A stretch of DNA of 64,000 nt from Rubellimicrobium aerolatum. Lineage in GTDB: Bacteria; Pseudomonadota; Alphaproteobacteria; Rhodobacterales; Rhodobacteraceae. Below the pieces are notes generated by a model. The model had not been told where the DNA came from and searched no databases. It saw nothing but the letters and a program-made list of their open reading frames with translations. The stretch covers positions 1 to 64,000 of the forward strand of contig NZ_JAGGJP010000009.1 in assembly GCF_017872975.1 (NCBI RefSeq). Reading direction: 5' to 3'. Every line of letters starts with the position of its first letter. The stretch's first letter is position 1. The translations under genes were made by a program, and so were the position numbers. This document shows, piece by piece, positions 9,131-18,430 of this stretch.

Positions 9131-9892
9131 CTAGCGCCGCAGCCGCCAGCCGGTGCGGAAGATCCACCAGACCACGGCGAGGCAGGCCGTCGTGAAGGCG
9201 GCGATGGCGAGGAGCGAGATCCCCACCGGCACGTCGGCCAGCCCGAAGAAGGACCAGCGGAAGCCGGAGATCAGGTAGACGACCGGGTTGAACAGCGCCA
9301 CCGTCTGCCAGATCCCCGGCAGCATCGACACCGAGTAGAAGCTGCCCCCCAGGAACACCAGCGGCGTGACGATCAGGAGGGGGACGAGCTGGAGCTGCTC
9401 GAAGTTGCCGGCCCAGATGCCGATGATGAAGCCGAGGAGCGAGAAGCTGACGCAGGTCAGGACCAGGAAGGCCAGCATCGCGACGGGGTGCGCGATGGAC
9501 AGGTCCACGAAGAACCACGAGGTCGCGAGGATGATGAGGCCGATGAGGAAGGACTTGGTGGCCGCCGCGCCGACGTAGCCCAGGACGGCTTCGAGGAAGC
9601 TGACGGGGGCGGACAGGACCTCGAAGATGGTGCCGACGAACTTGGGGAAGTAGATGCCGAACGAGGCGTTCGAGATGCCCTGGGTGATTACCGAGAGCAT
9701 GATGAGGCCGGGGACGATGAAGGCCCCGTAGGAGACGCCCTCCACCTCCTCGATCCGGCCGCCGATGGCCGCTCCGAAGACCACGAAGTAGAGCGACGTG
9801 GACAGCACCGGCGCGACCAGCGACTGCGTGACCGTGCGGAAGAAGCGGCCCATCTCCTGGGCGTAGATGGCGCGGACGGCGCGGAGGTTCAT
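9131..9892 (-). CDS. ABC-2 type exporter permease
   Basis: A 253-residue integral membrane protein with six predicted helices, for example [60 protein letters not shown] and a C-terminal [20 protein letters not shown]. It has the ABC-2 signature region around [20 protein letters not shown] and [12 protein letters not shown], as in NodJ/DrrB-like permeases. Together with the ATPase encoded just upstream (4-nt ATGA overlap) it forms a two-component ABC exporter. The transported substrate cannot be read from sequence; lipids, polysaccharides and drugs are all handled by this family. Confidence 0.93.
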   Translation of the reverse strand: MNLRAVRAIYAQEMGRFFRTVTQSLVAPVLSTSLYFVVFGAAIGGRIEEVEGVSYGAFIVPGLIMLSVITQGISNASFGIYFPKFVGTIFEVLSAPVSFLEAVLGYVGAAATKSFLIGLIILATSWFFVDLSIAHPVAMLAFLVLTCVSFSLLGFIIGIWAGNFEQLQLVPLLIVTPLVFLGGSFYSVSMLPGIWQTVALFNPVVYLISGFRWSFFGLADVPVGISLLAIAAFTTACLAVVWWIFRTGWRLRR

Positions 9893-10836
9893 GGCGCGGC
9901 CTCCCCTTCGGCGTCGTCGCCGTGGACCAGGCCCACGAAGATCTCTTCGAGCGACGACGCCTCGGTGTCGAGGTCGGCGACGGCGATCCCGCACTCGGCC
10001 AGCGCGGCGAGGAGGGTGGCGATGCCCGTCCGCTCGGCCTTGGTGTCGTAGCTGTAGGTGAGGCGGCGGCCGCCGTCGTCGAGCGCCAGGCCGAAGCGGG
10101 CAAGGTCGGCGGGGATCGCGACCAGCGGCTGCTGGAGCGCGACGTGCAGCACCTTGCGGCCCATGCGGCGCATGAGGCTGTCCTTGTCCTCCACGAGGAG
10201 GATGCGCCCGCGCGAGATGACCGCGACCCGGTCGGCGATGGCTTCGGCCTCCTCGATGTAGTGGGTGGTGAGGATGATGGTGACGCCCTCGCGGCGCAGT
10301 TCGTCCACGACGCGCCACATGTCGCGGCGCAGCTCCACGTCCACGCCGGCCGTGGGTTCGTCGAGGAAGAGGACGCGGGGCTCGTGGACCAGCGCCTTGG
10401 CGATGAGGACGCGGCGCTTCATGCCGCCCGAGAGCTGCATCGCCGTCGAGTCGCGCTTGTCCCAGAGCGAGAGCTGGCGGAGCACGCGCTCCACCGCCGC
10501 GTCGTCGCGGGGCTTGCCGAAGAGCCCGCGCGAGAAGGCGACGGTGCGGCGGACCTTCTCGAAGGATTCGAGGCTGATCTCCTGCGGGACAAGGCCGATG
10601 AGCTCGCGCGCCTGCCGCCAGTCGCGCTGCACGTCGTGGCCGGCGACGGTGGCGGTGCCGGAGGTGATGCGGGTGATGCCGCAGACGGCGGAGATGAGCG
10701 TGGTCTTGCCCGCGCCGTTGGGGCCGAGGAGGGCCAGGATCTCGCCCGGCTGGATGTCGAGCGACACGCCCTTGAGCGCCTCGAAGCCGTTGTCGTAGGT
10801 CTTGCGGAGGTCTCGGATCGACAGGATCGGCGCCAT
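9889..10836 (-). CDS. ABC transporter ATP-binding protein (NodI/DrrA-like)
   Basis: A 315-residue ATPase partner of the ABC-2 permease. The motifs are complete: Walker [14 protein letters not shown] (about residues 36-48), the Q-loop LVPQEISLE, the signature [20 protein letters not shown] (about 131-150), Walker [14 protein letters not shown] and the H-loop [13 protein letters not shown]-terminal extension of roughly 90 residues (after about 225) is typical of DrrA/NodI-type ATPases and may contact the permease. The start at 10836 ([17 protein letters not shown]) begins directly with the ABC domain. The 229-bp divergent spacer towards the glycosyltransferase must hold both promoters. Confidence 0.95.
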   Translation of the reverse strand: MAPILSIRDLRKTYDNGFEALKGVSLDIQPGEILALLGPNGAGKTTLISAVCGITRITSGTATVAGHDVQRDWRQARELIGLVPQEISLESFEKVRRTVAFSRGLFGKPRDDAAVERVLRQLSLWDKRDSTAMQLSGGMKRRVLIAKALVHEPRVLFLDEPTAGVDVELRRDMWRVVDELRREGVTIILTTHYIEEAEAIADRVAVISRGRILLVEDKDSLMRRMGRKVLHVALQQPLVAIPADLARFGLALDDGGRRLTYSYDTKAERTGIATLLAALAECGIAVADLDTEASSLEEIFVGLVHGDDAEGEAAP

Positions 10837-11065
10837 ACGCCCCTCCCCCGGGCCGGTTGCCGGGACGTGGTAGCGCGGGCCGGGGGCCGGGGGAACCCCC
10901 CTCCCCGACGGCGGGACGACCTGGGGTTGATCCGGGGTTCGGGGGCCTCTCGCACGGGGCCTCGATCTTGCGCGGGCGCTAGCGTTAACCTTTGACGCCG
11001 GGGCCGGTCCTGCGGCAGGTTTCCGCCAGTGGCCCGGCCCGGAGAGGCGGAGGCGCAGGGGGACC

Positions 11066-12334
11066 ATGCCAGCGATACGACCACGCATCGGCTATCTCGT
11101 GCCGTGTTTTCCCGGGCCGACGCATCCCGCCGTCCGGCGCGAGGTGGCGGCGCTGGAGGCGCAAGGGGTCGAGGTCGTGCTGCTGTCCGACCGCCCGCCG
11201 CCGCCCGCCCTGCGCGTCCATGGCTGGTGCGCCGAGGCGATGGCGCGGACGACCTATCTCGCACGCGGGCTCCACCGGGGCCTGGGCGCCCTGGCCGGCC
11301 TGCCCTGGGCCGAGCTGCGGGGCGCGGAGCGGGGCTTCGCGCGCGACCTGCTGGGGGCGCTGGGCCCGGCGCGGGCGCTGGTCGAGGCGGCGGCGCGGCT
11401 CGGGCTGCGGCACGTCCATGTGCAGTCCTCGGGACGGGTGGCGCTGGTCGCCGCGCTGGCCGAGCGGCTGGGCGGGCCGTCCTACAGCCTGGCGCTGCAC
11501 GGGCCCTTGTCCGAGGACGGGCCGGGGCAGAACCTCAAGTGGCGCGCGGCGCGGTTCGCCACGGTGGCGTCGCGGCGGCTGCTGGCCGAGGTCAAGACCG
11601 TGCTGCGCGAGGACCGGCCGGCGCGGCTGGTGGTGCAGCCGCTGGGCGTGGACGCCGGGTGCTTCGGCCCCCTGCCCTACGCGCCCCCCGCCCCGGGCGA
11701 GCCGCTGCGCCTTCTCGCCTGCGGGCGACTGGAGGAGTCGCGGGGCCTGGCCGAGCTGCTGCTGGCGCTGCGCCGCCTTCTCGATCGCGGCGTGCCGGCG
11801 ACGCTGCGGATCGCGGGGCCGGACGGCGCCGAGGGCCGGAACGCGCGGCCCGGGCTGGAGCGGCGGATGCGCGGGCTGCGGCTCGGGGAGCGGGCGGTGC
11901 TGACCGGGCCGCTGGGCGAGGAGCGGATGCGGGAGGAGATGCGGGCCGCCCATGCCTTCGTGCGCCCGAATCCCCGCGAGGGCCTGAGTGCGGCGTTGAT
12001 GGAAGCGATGGCCTGCGGGCTGCCGGTGGTGGCCGCCGCGACGGGCGGCGTGCGCGAGCTGGTGACGCATGGGGTGGACGGGATCCTCGTGCCGCCGCGC
12101 GACCCGGGCGCGCTGGCCGGGGCGCTGGACGCGCTCGCGCGGTCGCCCGCGCGGGCACGGGCTCTGTCCGAGGCGGCGCGCGCCCGCGTGGAGGCCGGGT
12201 TCGACGCCGGCCGGGGAGCGGCGACGCTGATGCGGGAGCTGGGGCTGCGGCCCTGGGAGGAGGTGGAGCACGACCTGCCTCCGCTGCCGCTGGCGATGGG
12301 GACCGGGCTTTCGGGTTCCGCGGCCTTGCGCTAA
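11066..12334 (+). CDS. Glycosyltransferase family 4 protein
   Basis: A 422-residue GT-B fold glycosyltransferase of the GT4 type, which retains anomeric configuration when transferring a sugar from a nucleotide donor. The N-terminal acceptor domain starts with [20 protein letters not shown]. The C-terminal donor domain shows [19 protein letters not shown], the typical [19 protein letters not shown] stretch with the E-x7-E pair (about residues 305-325), and [15 protein letters not shown]. The acceptor is unknown; such enzymes build surface polysaccharides or glycolipids. It has a good AGGGGGA ribosome site before the ATG at 11066. It precedes aroC by 27 bp but has no evident functional link to it. 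Confidence 0.9.
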   Translation: MPAIRPRIGYLVPCFPGPTHPAVRREVAALEAQGVEVVLLSDRPPPPALRVHGWCAEAMARTTYLARGLHRGLGALAGLPWAELRGAERGFARDLLGALGPARALVEAAARLGLRHVHVQSSGRVALVAALAERLGGPSYSLALHGPLSEDGPGQNLKWRAARFATVASRRLLAEVKTVLREDRPARLVVQPLGVDAGCFGPLPYAPPAPGEPLRLLACGRLEESRGLAELLLALRRLLDRGVPATLRIAGPDGAEGRNARPGLERRMRGLRLGERAVLTGPLGEERMREEMRAAHAFVRPNPREGLSAALMEAMACGLPVVAAATGGVRELVTHGVDGILVPPRDPGALAGALDALARSPARARALSEAARARVEAGFDAGRGAATLMRELGLRPWEEVEHDLPPLPLAMGTGLSGSAALR

Positions 12335-12361
12335 GGGCCGAGGGATCAACGGAGCCCGCGC

Positions 12362-13465
12362 ATGAGCCTCAACAGTTTCGGCCACCTGTTCCGCTTCACG
12401 ACCTGGGGCGAGTCCCACGGGCCGGCGCTGGGGGTGGTGGTGGACGGCTGCCCGCCGGGGCTGCCGCTGACCGAGGCGCTGATCCAGCCGTGGCTGGACA
12501 AGCGGCGGCCGGGGCAGAACCGGAACACTACCCAGCGGCAGGAGCCGGACGCGGTGCGCATCCTGTCGGGGGTGTTCGAGGGGGTGACGACGGGGACGGC
12601 GATCAGCCTGCTGATCGAGAACACCGACCAGCGGTCGAAGGATTACGGCGACATCGCGCAGGCGTTCCGGCCGGGGCACGCCGATCTGACCTATCACCTG
12701 AAATACGGGGTGCGGGACCATCGCGGCGGCGGGCGGAGCAGCGCGCGCGAGACGGCGGCGCGGGTGGCGGCGGCGGGCGTGGCGCGGGCGGTGCTGGATG
12801 CGCTGGCCCCGCAGGTGCGGATCACCGGCTACATGGTGCAGATGGGCGAGAAGCGGATCGACCGGGCGCGGTTCGACCGGGAGGAGATCGGGCGGAACGA
12901 CTTCTGGTGCCCGGACCCGGTGGCGGCGGCGGAATGGGCCGACTACCTCGACTGGCTGCGGAAGGACGACCACAACTCGGTCGGCGCGATGATCGAGGTG
13001 GTGGCCGAGAGCGTGCCGCCGGGGCTGGGGGCGCCGGTCTATGGCAAGCTCGATTCGGACCTCGCCAGCGCGATGATGTCGATCAACGCCGTCAAGGGCG
13101 TGGAGATCGGCGAGGGGATGGCCGCCGCCGCGCTGACGGGGCGCGACAACGCCGACGAGATCTTCCTGGAGGACGGGAGCCTGCGGTTCGGGTCGAACAA
13201 GGCGGGCGGCATCCTGGGGGGCATCTCGACGGGGCAGGCGATCACGGTGCGGTTCGCGGTCAAGCCCACGTCGTCGATCCTGTCGCCGCGCCGGTCGATC
13301 CGCACCGACGGCACGGCGGTCGAGGTCGTGACCAAGGGCCGCCACGACCCCTGCGTGGGCATCCGAGCCGTCCCGGTGGGCGAGGCGATGATGGCGCTGG
13401 TGCTGGCGGACCACCTGCTGCTGGACCGCGCGCAGACTGGCGGCGTCCGGGGGCGGATCGGCTGA
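12362..13465 (+). CDS. aroC: Chorismate synthase
   Basis: A 367-residue, full-length AroC, catalysing the last step of the shikimate pathway: 1,4-elimination of phosphate from 5-enolpyruvylshikimate-3-phosphate to give chorismate, using reduced FMN. Family signatures are at the N-terminus ([20 protein letters not shown], with the catalytic His), [40 protein letters not shown] (about residues 113-132), [14 protein letters not shown] and [13 protein letters not shown]. The end [20 protein letters not shown] carries the second conserved motif. The enzyme is cytosolic. Its stop lies 4 bp from the end of the convergent PRC-barrel gene. Confidence 0.97.
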   Translation: MSLNSFGHLFRFTTWGESHGPALGVVVDGCPPGLPLTEALIQPWLDKRRPGQNRNTTQRQEPDAVRILSGVFEGVTTGTAISLLIENTDQRSKDYGDIAQAFRPGHADLTYHLKYGVRDHRGGGRSSARETAARVAAAGVARAVLDALAPQVRITGYMVQMGEKRIDRARFDREEIGRNDFWCPDPVAAAEWADYLDWLRKDDHNSVGAMIEVVAESVPPGLGAPVYGKLDSDLASAMMSINAVKGVEIGEGMAAAALTGRDNADEIFLEDGSLRFGSNKAGGILGGISTGQAITVRFAVKPTSSILSPRRSIRTDGTAVEVVTKGRHDPCVGIRAVPVGEAMMALVLADHLLLDRAQTGGVRGRIG

Positions 13466-13469
13466 GGCG

Positions 13470-13829
13470 TCAGACCCAGTAGAAGGGCAGGCCGTCCGGG
13501 ACATAGGCCTGAGCCTCCCACCGGCGGTCGCCAGGTCCGTCGCCGGAAGACGGCGGCCCCGGGTGGAGCCGGGACCCGGCGAGGTCGGTGGCGTAGCCGC
13601 CGAGCGCGGCGTCGTAGCGGAGCGCCGCCCAGGGGATCGGATGAAGGTCCTGCCCCAGGCCCAGGAGCCCGCCAAAGGCCATGACGGCATGGGTGATCCG
13701 GCCGGACCGGCGGTCGACCAGGAGGTGGTCGATGGCGCCGAGCCGCTGTCCGCCGAGGTCGAAGACGGCCGCTCCCTCCACCCGGTCGGACGAGATCACG
13801 CGGCCTTGGAGCGGTTCGCGGTCGGCCAT
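13470..13829 (-). CDS. PRC-barrel domain protein
   Basis: A 119-residue soluble protein built around a PRC-barrel, a small beta-barrel found in photosynthetic reaction centre subunit H and RimM. The barrel starts with LQGRVISSDRVEGAAVFDLGGQ split over about residues 6-28, followed by AIDHLLVDRRSGRITHAVMA and GLGQDLHPIPWAALRYD. The C-terminal third is a proline/glycine-rich tail. Stand-alone PRC-barrel proteins often belong to stress regulons in Alphaproteobacteria. That fits here: a perfect EcfG-type promoter (13863-13887 on the minus strand) lies about 30 bp before the ATG. An AAGGGGG ribosome site precedes the start. The molecular function is unknown. Confidence 0.85.
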   Translation of the reverse strand: MADREPLQGRVISSDRVEGAAVFDLGGQRLGAIDHLLVDRRSGRITHAVMAFGGLLGLGQDLHPIPWAALRYDAALGGYATDLAGSRLHPGPPSSGDGPGDRRWEAQAYVPDGLPFYWV

Positions 13830-13860
13830 GGCGCTGCCCCCTTGCCCTCACGGCAAGGAT

Positions 13861-13887
13861 GGAACGAGCGACGGGGCCGAACGTTCC
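13861..13887. promoter_or_regulatory. Palindromic EcfG-type promoter, GGAAC-N16-CGTT on both strands
   Basis: On the minus strand GGAAC (13883-13887) and CGTT (13863-13866) are separated by 16 nt, exactly the alphaproteobacterial general-stress sigma consensus, and point at the PRC-barrel gene. Because the site is GGAACG...CGTTCC, the plus strand also reads GGAAC (13861-13865)-N16-CGTT (13882-13885). On that side it would run antisense into the hup gene. Confidence 0.75.
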
Positions 13888-13922
13888 CCGCGCCCCCGTC
13901 GATGGGCGCGGGGCCGCGCCGA

Positions 13923-14213
13923 TCAGGCGTTGATGCTGTCCTTGAGCGCCTTGGCGATCGTGACCTTCACGACCTTGTCCGAGTCCTTCTTGATCTGCTC
14001 GCCCGTAGAGGGGTTGCGGACCATGCGCTCGGGCCGCTCGCGGCAGTAGATCTTGCCGACGCCGGGCAGCGTCACGGCGCCGCCCTCGGACACGGTGCGG
14101 GTGATGATGCCGGTCAGGGCGTCGAGCATCGCGCCCGCCGCCTTCTTGTCGCCTCCGGTCTCCTCGGCGAGGGCGGCGACGAGCTGCGCCTTGGTCATCT
14201 GGTTGGTGGCCAT
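13923..14213 (-). CDS. hup: HU family DNA-binding protein
   Basis: A 96-residue histone-like protein that bends and compacts DNA as a dimer. The HU/IHF fold is complete: MTKAQLVAALAEETGGDKKA in the N-terminal helices, a GGAVTLPGVGKIYCRERPER strand segment, and the flexible DNA-binding arm MVRNPSTGEQIKKDSDKVVK ending in VTIAKALKDSINA. The RNP motif (RNPSTGE) is typical for HU rather than IHF. A cysteine in the arm-proximal strand (IYCRE) is slightly unusual. The ribosome site ACAGGAGAGCAAC is strong, consistent with abundant expression. Confidence 0.95.
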   Translation of the reverse strand: MATNQMTKAQLVAALAEETGGDKKAAGAMLDALTGIITRTVSEGGAVTLPGVGKIYCRERPERMVRNPSTGEQIKKDSDKVVKVTIAKALKDSINA

Positions 14214-14322
14214 GTTGCTCTCCTGTTGTGCGCGCCCCTAGGGGCCGTCTGGGTTCATGCTGCACAACCATTATTCGCGCTTGTCCAGCATAAAGCGCGG
14301 TTTCTTGAGGAAAGCCGTCGAT

Positions 14323-15810
14323 TCAGAGGAAAGCCGTCTCCGCGAAGCTACGCAACTTGCGGCTATGGATGCGTTCGAGCGGTTCCTCGCGCAGCCGCTC
14401 CATGGCGCGGACGCCGATCATCAGGTGGCGGGCGACCTGCGTGCGGTAGAAGTCCGAGGCCATGCCGGGGAGCTTCAGCTCGCCGTGCAGCGGCTTGTCG
14501 GACACGCAGAGGAGCGTCCCGTAGGGCACGCGGAAGCGGAAGCCGTTGGCGGCGATGGTGGCCGATTCCATGTCGAGCGCGACGGCCCGGGACTGGGACA
14601 GGCGGGCCACGGGGCCGGACTGGTCGCGCAGCTCCCAGTTGCGGTTGTCGATGGTGGCGACGGTGCCCGTCCGCATGATGCGCTTGAGCTCGTAGCCGTC
14701 AAGGCCCGTCACCTCCTCCACCGCCTTCTCCAGCGCGATCTGGATCTCGGCCAGGGCGGGGATCGGCACCCAGATGGGGAGGTCGTCGTCGAGGACGTGA
14801 TCCTCGCGCAGGTAGGCGTGGGCGAGGACGAAGTCGCCGAGGCGCTGCGAGTTCCGCAGGCCCGCGCAGTGGCCGACCATCAGCCAGGCGTGGGGGCGCA
14901 GGACGGCGATGTGGTCGGTCGCCGTCTTGGCGTTCGACGGGCCGACGCCGATGTTGACGAGGGTGATCCCCTGCCCGTCCGCGCGCTTGAGGTGGTAGGT
15001 CGGCATCTGCGGCATCTTGCCGGGCGCGGGCAGGACCGCCTCGGCCTCGGTGATCACGTGGTTGCCGGGGCCGACGAAGGCGGTGTAGCCCGACCCCTCC
15101 TGCCCGAGCTGCTGGCGGGCGTAGGCCTCGAACTCCTCGACGTAGAACTGGTAGTTCGTGAACAGGACGTGGTTCTGGAAATGGTCGGGGTCGGTCGCCG
15201 TGTAGTGCGACAGCCGAGCGAGCGAGTAGTCCACCCGCTGCGCCGTGAAGGGCGCGAGCGGGATGGAGCCGTCGGCGTAGAGGAAGCCGTCGCCGTTCAC
15301 GATGTCGTCGTTCATGGTGGCGAGGTCCGGCACGTCGAACACGTCGCGGAGCGGGAAGTCCATCGCGCCTTCCTGCGGGACGGACAGGCGCGCGTCGTTG
15401 GACACCGCGAAGTGGATGGGGATGGGGGTTCGCGACGGCCCCACCGTTACCGGCACGCCGTGGTTGCGGATCAGGAGGCCGACCTGCTGCTCCAGGTAGC
15501 TCTGGAACAGGTGGGGGCGGGTGATGGTGGTGGAATAGGTCCCCGGCCCCGTGACGTGCCCGAAGGACAGCCGCGAATCGGCGGCCGCGAAGCTGGAGGT
15601 GGAGAGCCGCACCTCGGGGTAGTAGGCGCGGACGCGGCGTTCCGGGCGGCCGTGGCGGAGCGTGGCGGCGAAGCGCTCGCTCAGGAAGGCGGTGGAGGCC
15701 TCGTAGATCGCGGTGAGCCGGGCCACGGCGGCACGGGCGTCGTCGAAGGTTTCGGGCGCGGGGAGCGCGGGGGTGTCGAAGGGGCCGAAATCCGGGTTCT
15801 GGGCGTTCAT
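14323..15810 (-). CDS. amn: AMP nucleosidase
   Basis: A 495-residue enzyme that hydrolyses AMP to adenine and ribose 5-phosphate. The N-terminal half (to about residue 210) is the Amn-specific domain with RVRAYYPEVRLSTSSF, PIHFAVSNDARLS and DFPLRDVFDVPDLATMNDDI. The C-terminal half is a nucleoside-phosphorylase-like domain (GITLVNIGVGPSNAKTATDH; WLMVGHCAGLR; AVALDMESATIAANGFRF). The ATG overlaps the stop of ade by 4 nt (ATGA), so adenine made by this enzyme would be passed to adenine deaminase from the same transcript. The final codons TAFL lie in one half of a 13-bp direct repeat (14307-14319 and 14326-14338). Confidence 0.96.
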   Translation of the reverse strand: MNAQNPDFGPFDTPALPAPETFDDARAAVARLTAIYEASTAFLSERFAATLRHGRPERRVRAYYPEVRLSTSSFAAADSRLSFGHVTGPGTYSTTITRPHLFQSYLEQQVGLLIRNHGVPVTVGPSRTPIPIHFAVSNDARLSVPQEGAMDFPLRDVFDVPDLATMNDDIVNGDGFLYADGSIPLAPFTAQRVDYSLARLSHYTATDPDHFQNHVLFTNYQFYVEEFEAYARQQLGQEGSGYTAFVGPGNHVITEAEAVLPAPGKMPQMPTYHLKRADGQGITLVNIGVGPSNAKTATDHIAVLRPHAWLMVGHCAGLRNSQRLGDFVLAHAYLREDHVLDDDLPIWVPIPALAEIQIALEKAVEEVTGLDGYELKRIMRTGTVATIDNRNWELRDQSGPVARLSQSRAVALDMESATIAANGFRFRVPYGTLLCVSDKPLHGELKLPGMASDFYRTQVARHLMIGVRAMERLREEPLERIHSRKLRSFAETAFL

Positions 15811-17675
15811 GTGTTCCCCTCGAAGAGGCTGACGACCTCGAAGCGCCGGACATCCACGAGGCCCTTGTCGGAGAGGCGAAGCTCGGGGATGACGACGAGC
15901 GCCAGAAGCGAATGCTGCATATAGGCGTTGTTCAGGCGGCAGCCGCATTCGGCCATCGCCTCGACGAGATGTTGCGCGCGGGCCGCGACCTCGCGCGCCG
16001 GGGCGTCGGACATGAGGCCGGCGATGGGGAGGGGGACGAGGGCCAGTTCGGCGCCGTCCTTCCAGAGGGTGACGCCGCCGCCGACCTCGGCCAGCCGGTT
16101 CGCGGCCTGGGCCATCATGGTCCGGTCGGTGCCGACGACGATCATGTGGTGGGAGTCGTGGGCGACGGTGGAGGCCATTGCCATGCCCGGCCCGTAGCCG
16201 AAGCCCGAGACGAAAGCGTTGGTGACGCCCCCCGTCGCGCGGTGGCGTTCGACGAGGGCGATATGGGCCACCTCGCCCTCGGGCTCCACGAAGCCGCCGC
16301 GCACGGGAAGGTCGGCGGAGAGGGCCTTGGTCGGGGCCTGGTTCTCCACGACGCCGATGACCTTGACGCGCACGCGGTCGCGGCTGTCGGGGGCGGGCAC
16401 GGCGAAGTCGTCCGCCGTCAGCCGCTTGCCGAGCCGGACGGTTTGCCGGGCGTCGGCGGGCCAGTCGTAGTGCGGGCAGTCCACGAGGAGGCGGCCCCCT
16501 TCGGCCACCCTCACGCCGCGCGCATAGACGACCTCGATGGGGAGGTCGGTGAGCGAGGAGGTGAGGATCAGGTCGGCGCGGCGGCCGGGGGCAATGGAGC
16601 CCAGTTCCCGCTCCAGCCCGAAATGGGTGGCGGTGTTGATCGTCGCCAGTTGCAGGGCCACCAGCGGGTCGCACCCGCAGGCGATGGCGTGACGCACGAC
16701 GCGGTCCATGTGGCCGTCGTTCACGAGCGTGCCGGAATGGCAGTCGTCGGTGCAAAGGATGAAGTTGCGGGGGTCGAGCCCCTTCTCGGTGATCGCGGTG
16801 ATCTGGCTTTCCACGTCATACCACGCCGAGCCGAGCCGCAGCATCGACCGCATCCCCTGGCGGGAGCGGGCGATGGCGTCGGCCTCGGCGGTGCCCTCGT
16901 GGTCGTCGGCCGCGCCGCCCGCGACATAGGCGTGGAAGGGGATGCCCCGGTCGGGCGAGGCGTAGTGGCCGCCCACCGTCTTGCCGGCGCGTAGGGTGGC
17001 CGCCATCTCGGCCAGCATCTGCGGGTCGCCGGCGATGACGCCCGGATAGTTCATCATCTCGCCGAGGCCCACGATGCCGGGCCAGGCCATCGCCTCGGCC
17101 ACGTCCTGGGCCGTGATCTCGAAGCCCGTCGTCTCCAAGCCCGGCGCGGAGGGGGCGCAGGAGGGCATCTGCGTGAAGATGCTGACGGGCTGGAGAGCCG
17201 CCTCGTCGTGCATCATGCGGACGCCCGCGAGGCCGAGGACGTTGGCGATCTCGTGCGGGTCGGCGAACATCGTGGTCGTGCCGTGGGGGATGACGGCGGC
17301 GGCGAACTCGGCGGGCGTCAGCATCCCCGATTCGATGTGCATGTGGCCGTCGCAGAGGCCGGGGATCAAGAAGCGGCCCCCGGCCTCCACGACCTCGGTC
17401 GCGGGTCCGATGCAATGCGAGGCGTCGGGGCCGACATATGCGAAGCGCCCGGCGGCGACGGCGACCTGCCAGCCGGGGAGGACCTCGCGGCTCTGGACGT
17501 TGACGAGGGTGCCGCCGCGAATCACGAGGTCGGCCGGTTCGCGGCCCGCGGCCACGGCGACGAGACGGGGGGCGCAGTCGGCCCAGGGCTGGAGGTCGGA
17601 CATGGCCCATTTGGACGCGGGGGCCGCGCCTTCGCAAGCCCCGGGGGCGGTCGTTCCGTGCCGTGTTCCGTTCAT
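15807..17675 (-). CDS. ade: Adenine deaminase
   Basis: A 622-residue amidohydrolase converting adenine to hypoxanthine and ammonia. Metal-binding and catalytic segments are clear: FLIPGLCDGHMHIESGMLTP (His-x-His, about residues 104-123), TTTMFADPHEIANVLG, FILCTDDCHSGTLVNDGHMD and PGRRADLILTSSL. The C-terminal adenine deaminase domain includes SADLPVRGGFVEPEGE and VAHDSHHMIVVGTDRTMM. I favour the ATG at 17673-17675 (MNGTRHGTT) because GGGAGG lies 6 nt upstream; the shorter start at 17603 (MSDLQPWAD) looks more family-like but has no ribosome site. It is first gene of the ade-amn salvage operon; a solo copy of a dispersed repeat block lies just upstream. Confidence 0.94.
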   Translation of the reverse strand: MNGTRHGTTAPGACEGAAPASKWAMSDLQPWADCAPRLVAVAAGREPADLVIRGGTLVNVQSREVLPGWQVAVAAGRFAYVGPDASHCIGPATEVVEAGGRFLIPGLCDGHMHIESGMLTPAEFAAAVIPHGTTTMFADPHEIANVLGLAGVRMMHDEAALQPVSIFTQMPSCAPSAPGLETTGFEITAQDVAEAMAWPGIVGLGEMMNYPGVIAGDPQMLAEMAATLRAGKTVGGHYASPDRGIPFHAYVAGGAADDHEGTAEADAIARSRQGMRSMLRLGSAWYDVESQITAITEKGLDPRNFILCTDDCHSGTLVNDGHMDRVVRHAIACGCDPLVALQLATINTATHFGLERELGSIAPGRRADLILTSSLTDLPIEVVYARGVRVAEGGRLLVDCPHYDWPADARQTVRLGKRLTADDFAVPAPDSRDRVRVKVIGVVENQAPTKALSADLPVRGGFVEPEGEVAHIALVERHRATGGVTNAFVSGFGYGPGMAMASTVAHDSHHMIVVGTDRTMMAQAANRLAEVGGGVTLWKDGAELALVPLPIAGLMSDAPAREVAARAQHLVEAMAECGCRLNNAYMQHSLLALVVIPELRLSDKGLVDVRRFEVVSLFEGNT

Positions 17676-17689
17676 CGCCGCCTCCCTTG

Positions 17690-17787
17690 TCCTGTGCGCC
17701 TGCGAGAGGTGTAGCACCCCATCCGTTACCATCGCGTGTCAGCAACGAACGGTCAGCACCCGATTCGCGCAACACCCCCAAGGCTCT
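17690..17787 (-). repeat. Solo copy of the GCAACGAACG repeat block
   Basis: A roughly 100-bp block in the upstream region of ade. It shares with 4686-4770 and 62047-62131 the order: GCGAGAG, then CAC, GTTA(A)C, CAGCAACGAACGGTCAG and CGATTCGCGCAACACCCC. The GCAACGAAC and CGCGCAACACCCC portions are nearly identical in all three copies, whereas the bases between vary. The other two copies are embedded in the 0.7-kb composite repeats. Its place directly before ade means it could act as, or interfere with, that promoter. Confidence 0.7.
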
Positions 17788-17889
17788 CCCGGAACCTCGC
17801 GCCGGGGTTGCAATCGGCGGGGACGCGGGAACGCGGGCGCGGCGCGGCCCGTTCCATCGGGGACCGCCCCCGGAGACACGACGAGCCCG

Positions 17890-18309
17890 ATGCCCGACCT
17901 CGACCGCTTCCTGACCGCGCAGGAGAACACCCACCCCGCCGCCATGGCCGAGCTGCGGCGCGGCCGGAAGCGGAGCCATTGGATGTGGTGGACCTTCCCG
18001 CAGCTCGCGAGCCTGGGCCGGTCGCCCACCGCCAAGGCCTATGGTCTGCGGGACCTGGAGGAGGCGCGGGCCTACCTCGCCCATCCGGTGCTGGGCGCGC
18101 GGCTGGTGGACGCGGCGCGGCTGATGCTGGCGCATCGGGGCACGCCGGCCGACGCGGTGCTGGGCGGCATCGACGCGATCAAGCTGCGGAGTTGCGCCAC
18201 GCTCTTCGCCGCCGTGCCGGGCGCGCCGCCCGAGTTCCGCGACCTCCTCGACGCCTTCCACGACGGCGAGCCCGACCCGCTGACCACCGCCGAGCTGGCG
18301 CGCGGCTGA
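17890..18309 (+). CDS. DUF1810 domain-containing protein
   Basis: A 139-residue soluble protein of the widely distributed DUF1810 family, with no established biochemical role. The family pattern is well preserved: MPDLDRFLTAQENTHPAAMA at the start, ELRRGRKRSHWMWWTFPQL (about residues 20-38), SPTAKAYGLRDLEEARAYL, HPVLGARL, and the C-terminal DAIKLRSCATLFAAV. No signal peptide or membrane helix. It follows the ade-amn upstream region divergently. A perfect 7-bp-stem GC hairpin (18314-18335) sits just after the stop and is the likely transcription end. Confidence 0.85.
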   Translation: MPDLDRFLTAQENTHPAAMAELRRGRKRSHWMWWTFPQLASLGRSPTAKAYGLRDLEEARAYLAHPVLGARLVDAARLMLAHRGTPADAVLGGIDAIKLRSCATLFAAVPGAPPEFRDLLDAFHDGEPDPLTTAELARG

Positions 18310-18313
18310 TCCT

Positions 18314-18370
18314 GGCCCGGCCACCGAGCCGGGCCTCTGCCTGCCCTGTCAACTTGGCCCCAAATACGCA
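18314..18370 (+). terminator. GC hairpin followed by a solo repeat arm
   Basis: GGCCCGG (18314-18320) pairs with CCGGGCC (18329-18335) directly after the DUF1810 stop. Thirteen bases on, the arm TCAACTTGGCCCCAAATACG begins (18349-18370), matching the arms of the 9035-9089 hairpin and the 59271 element. No U-tract follows either, so termination is inferred from position. Confidence 0.5.
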
Positions 18371-18430
18371 TCCGCACCTTCAGCCCGCGCGCCCTTGCAG
18401 GTCCAGGTCCCCTGCCCCATCCTCTGCGCC

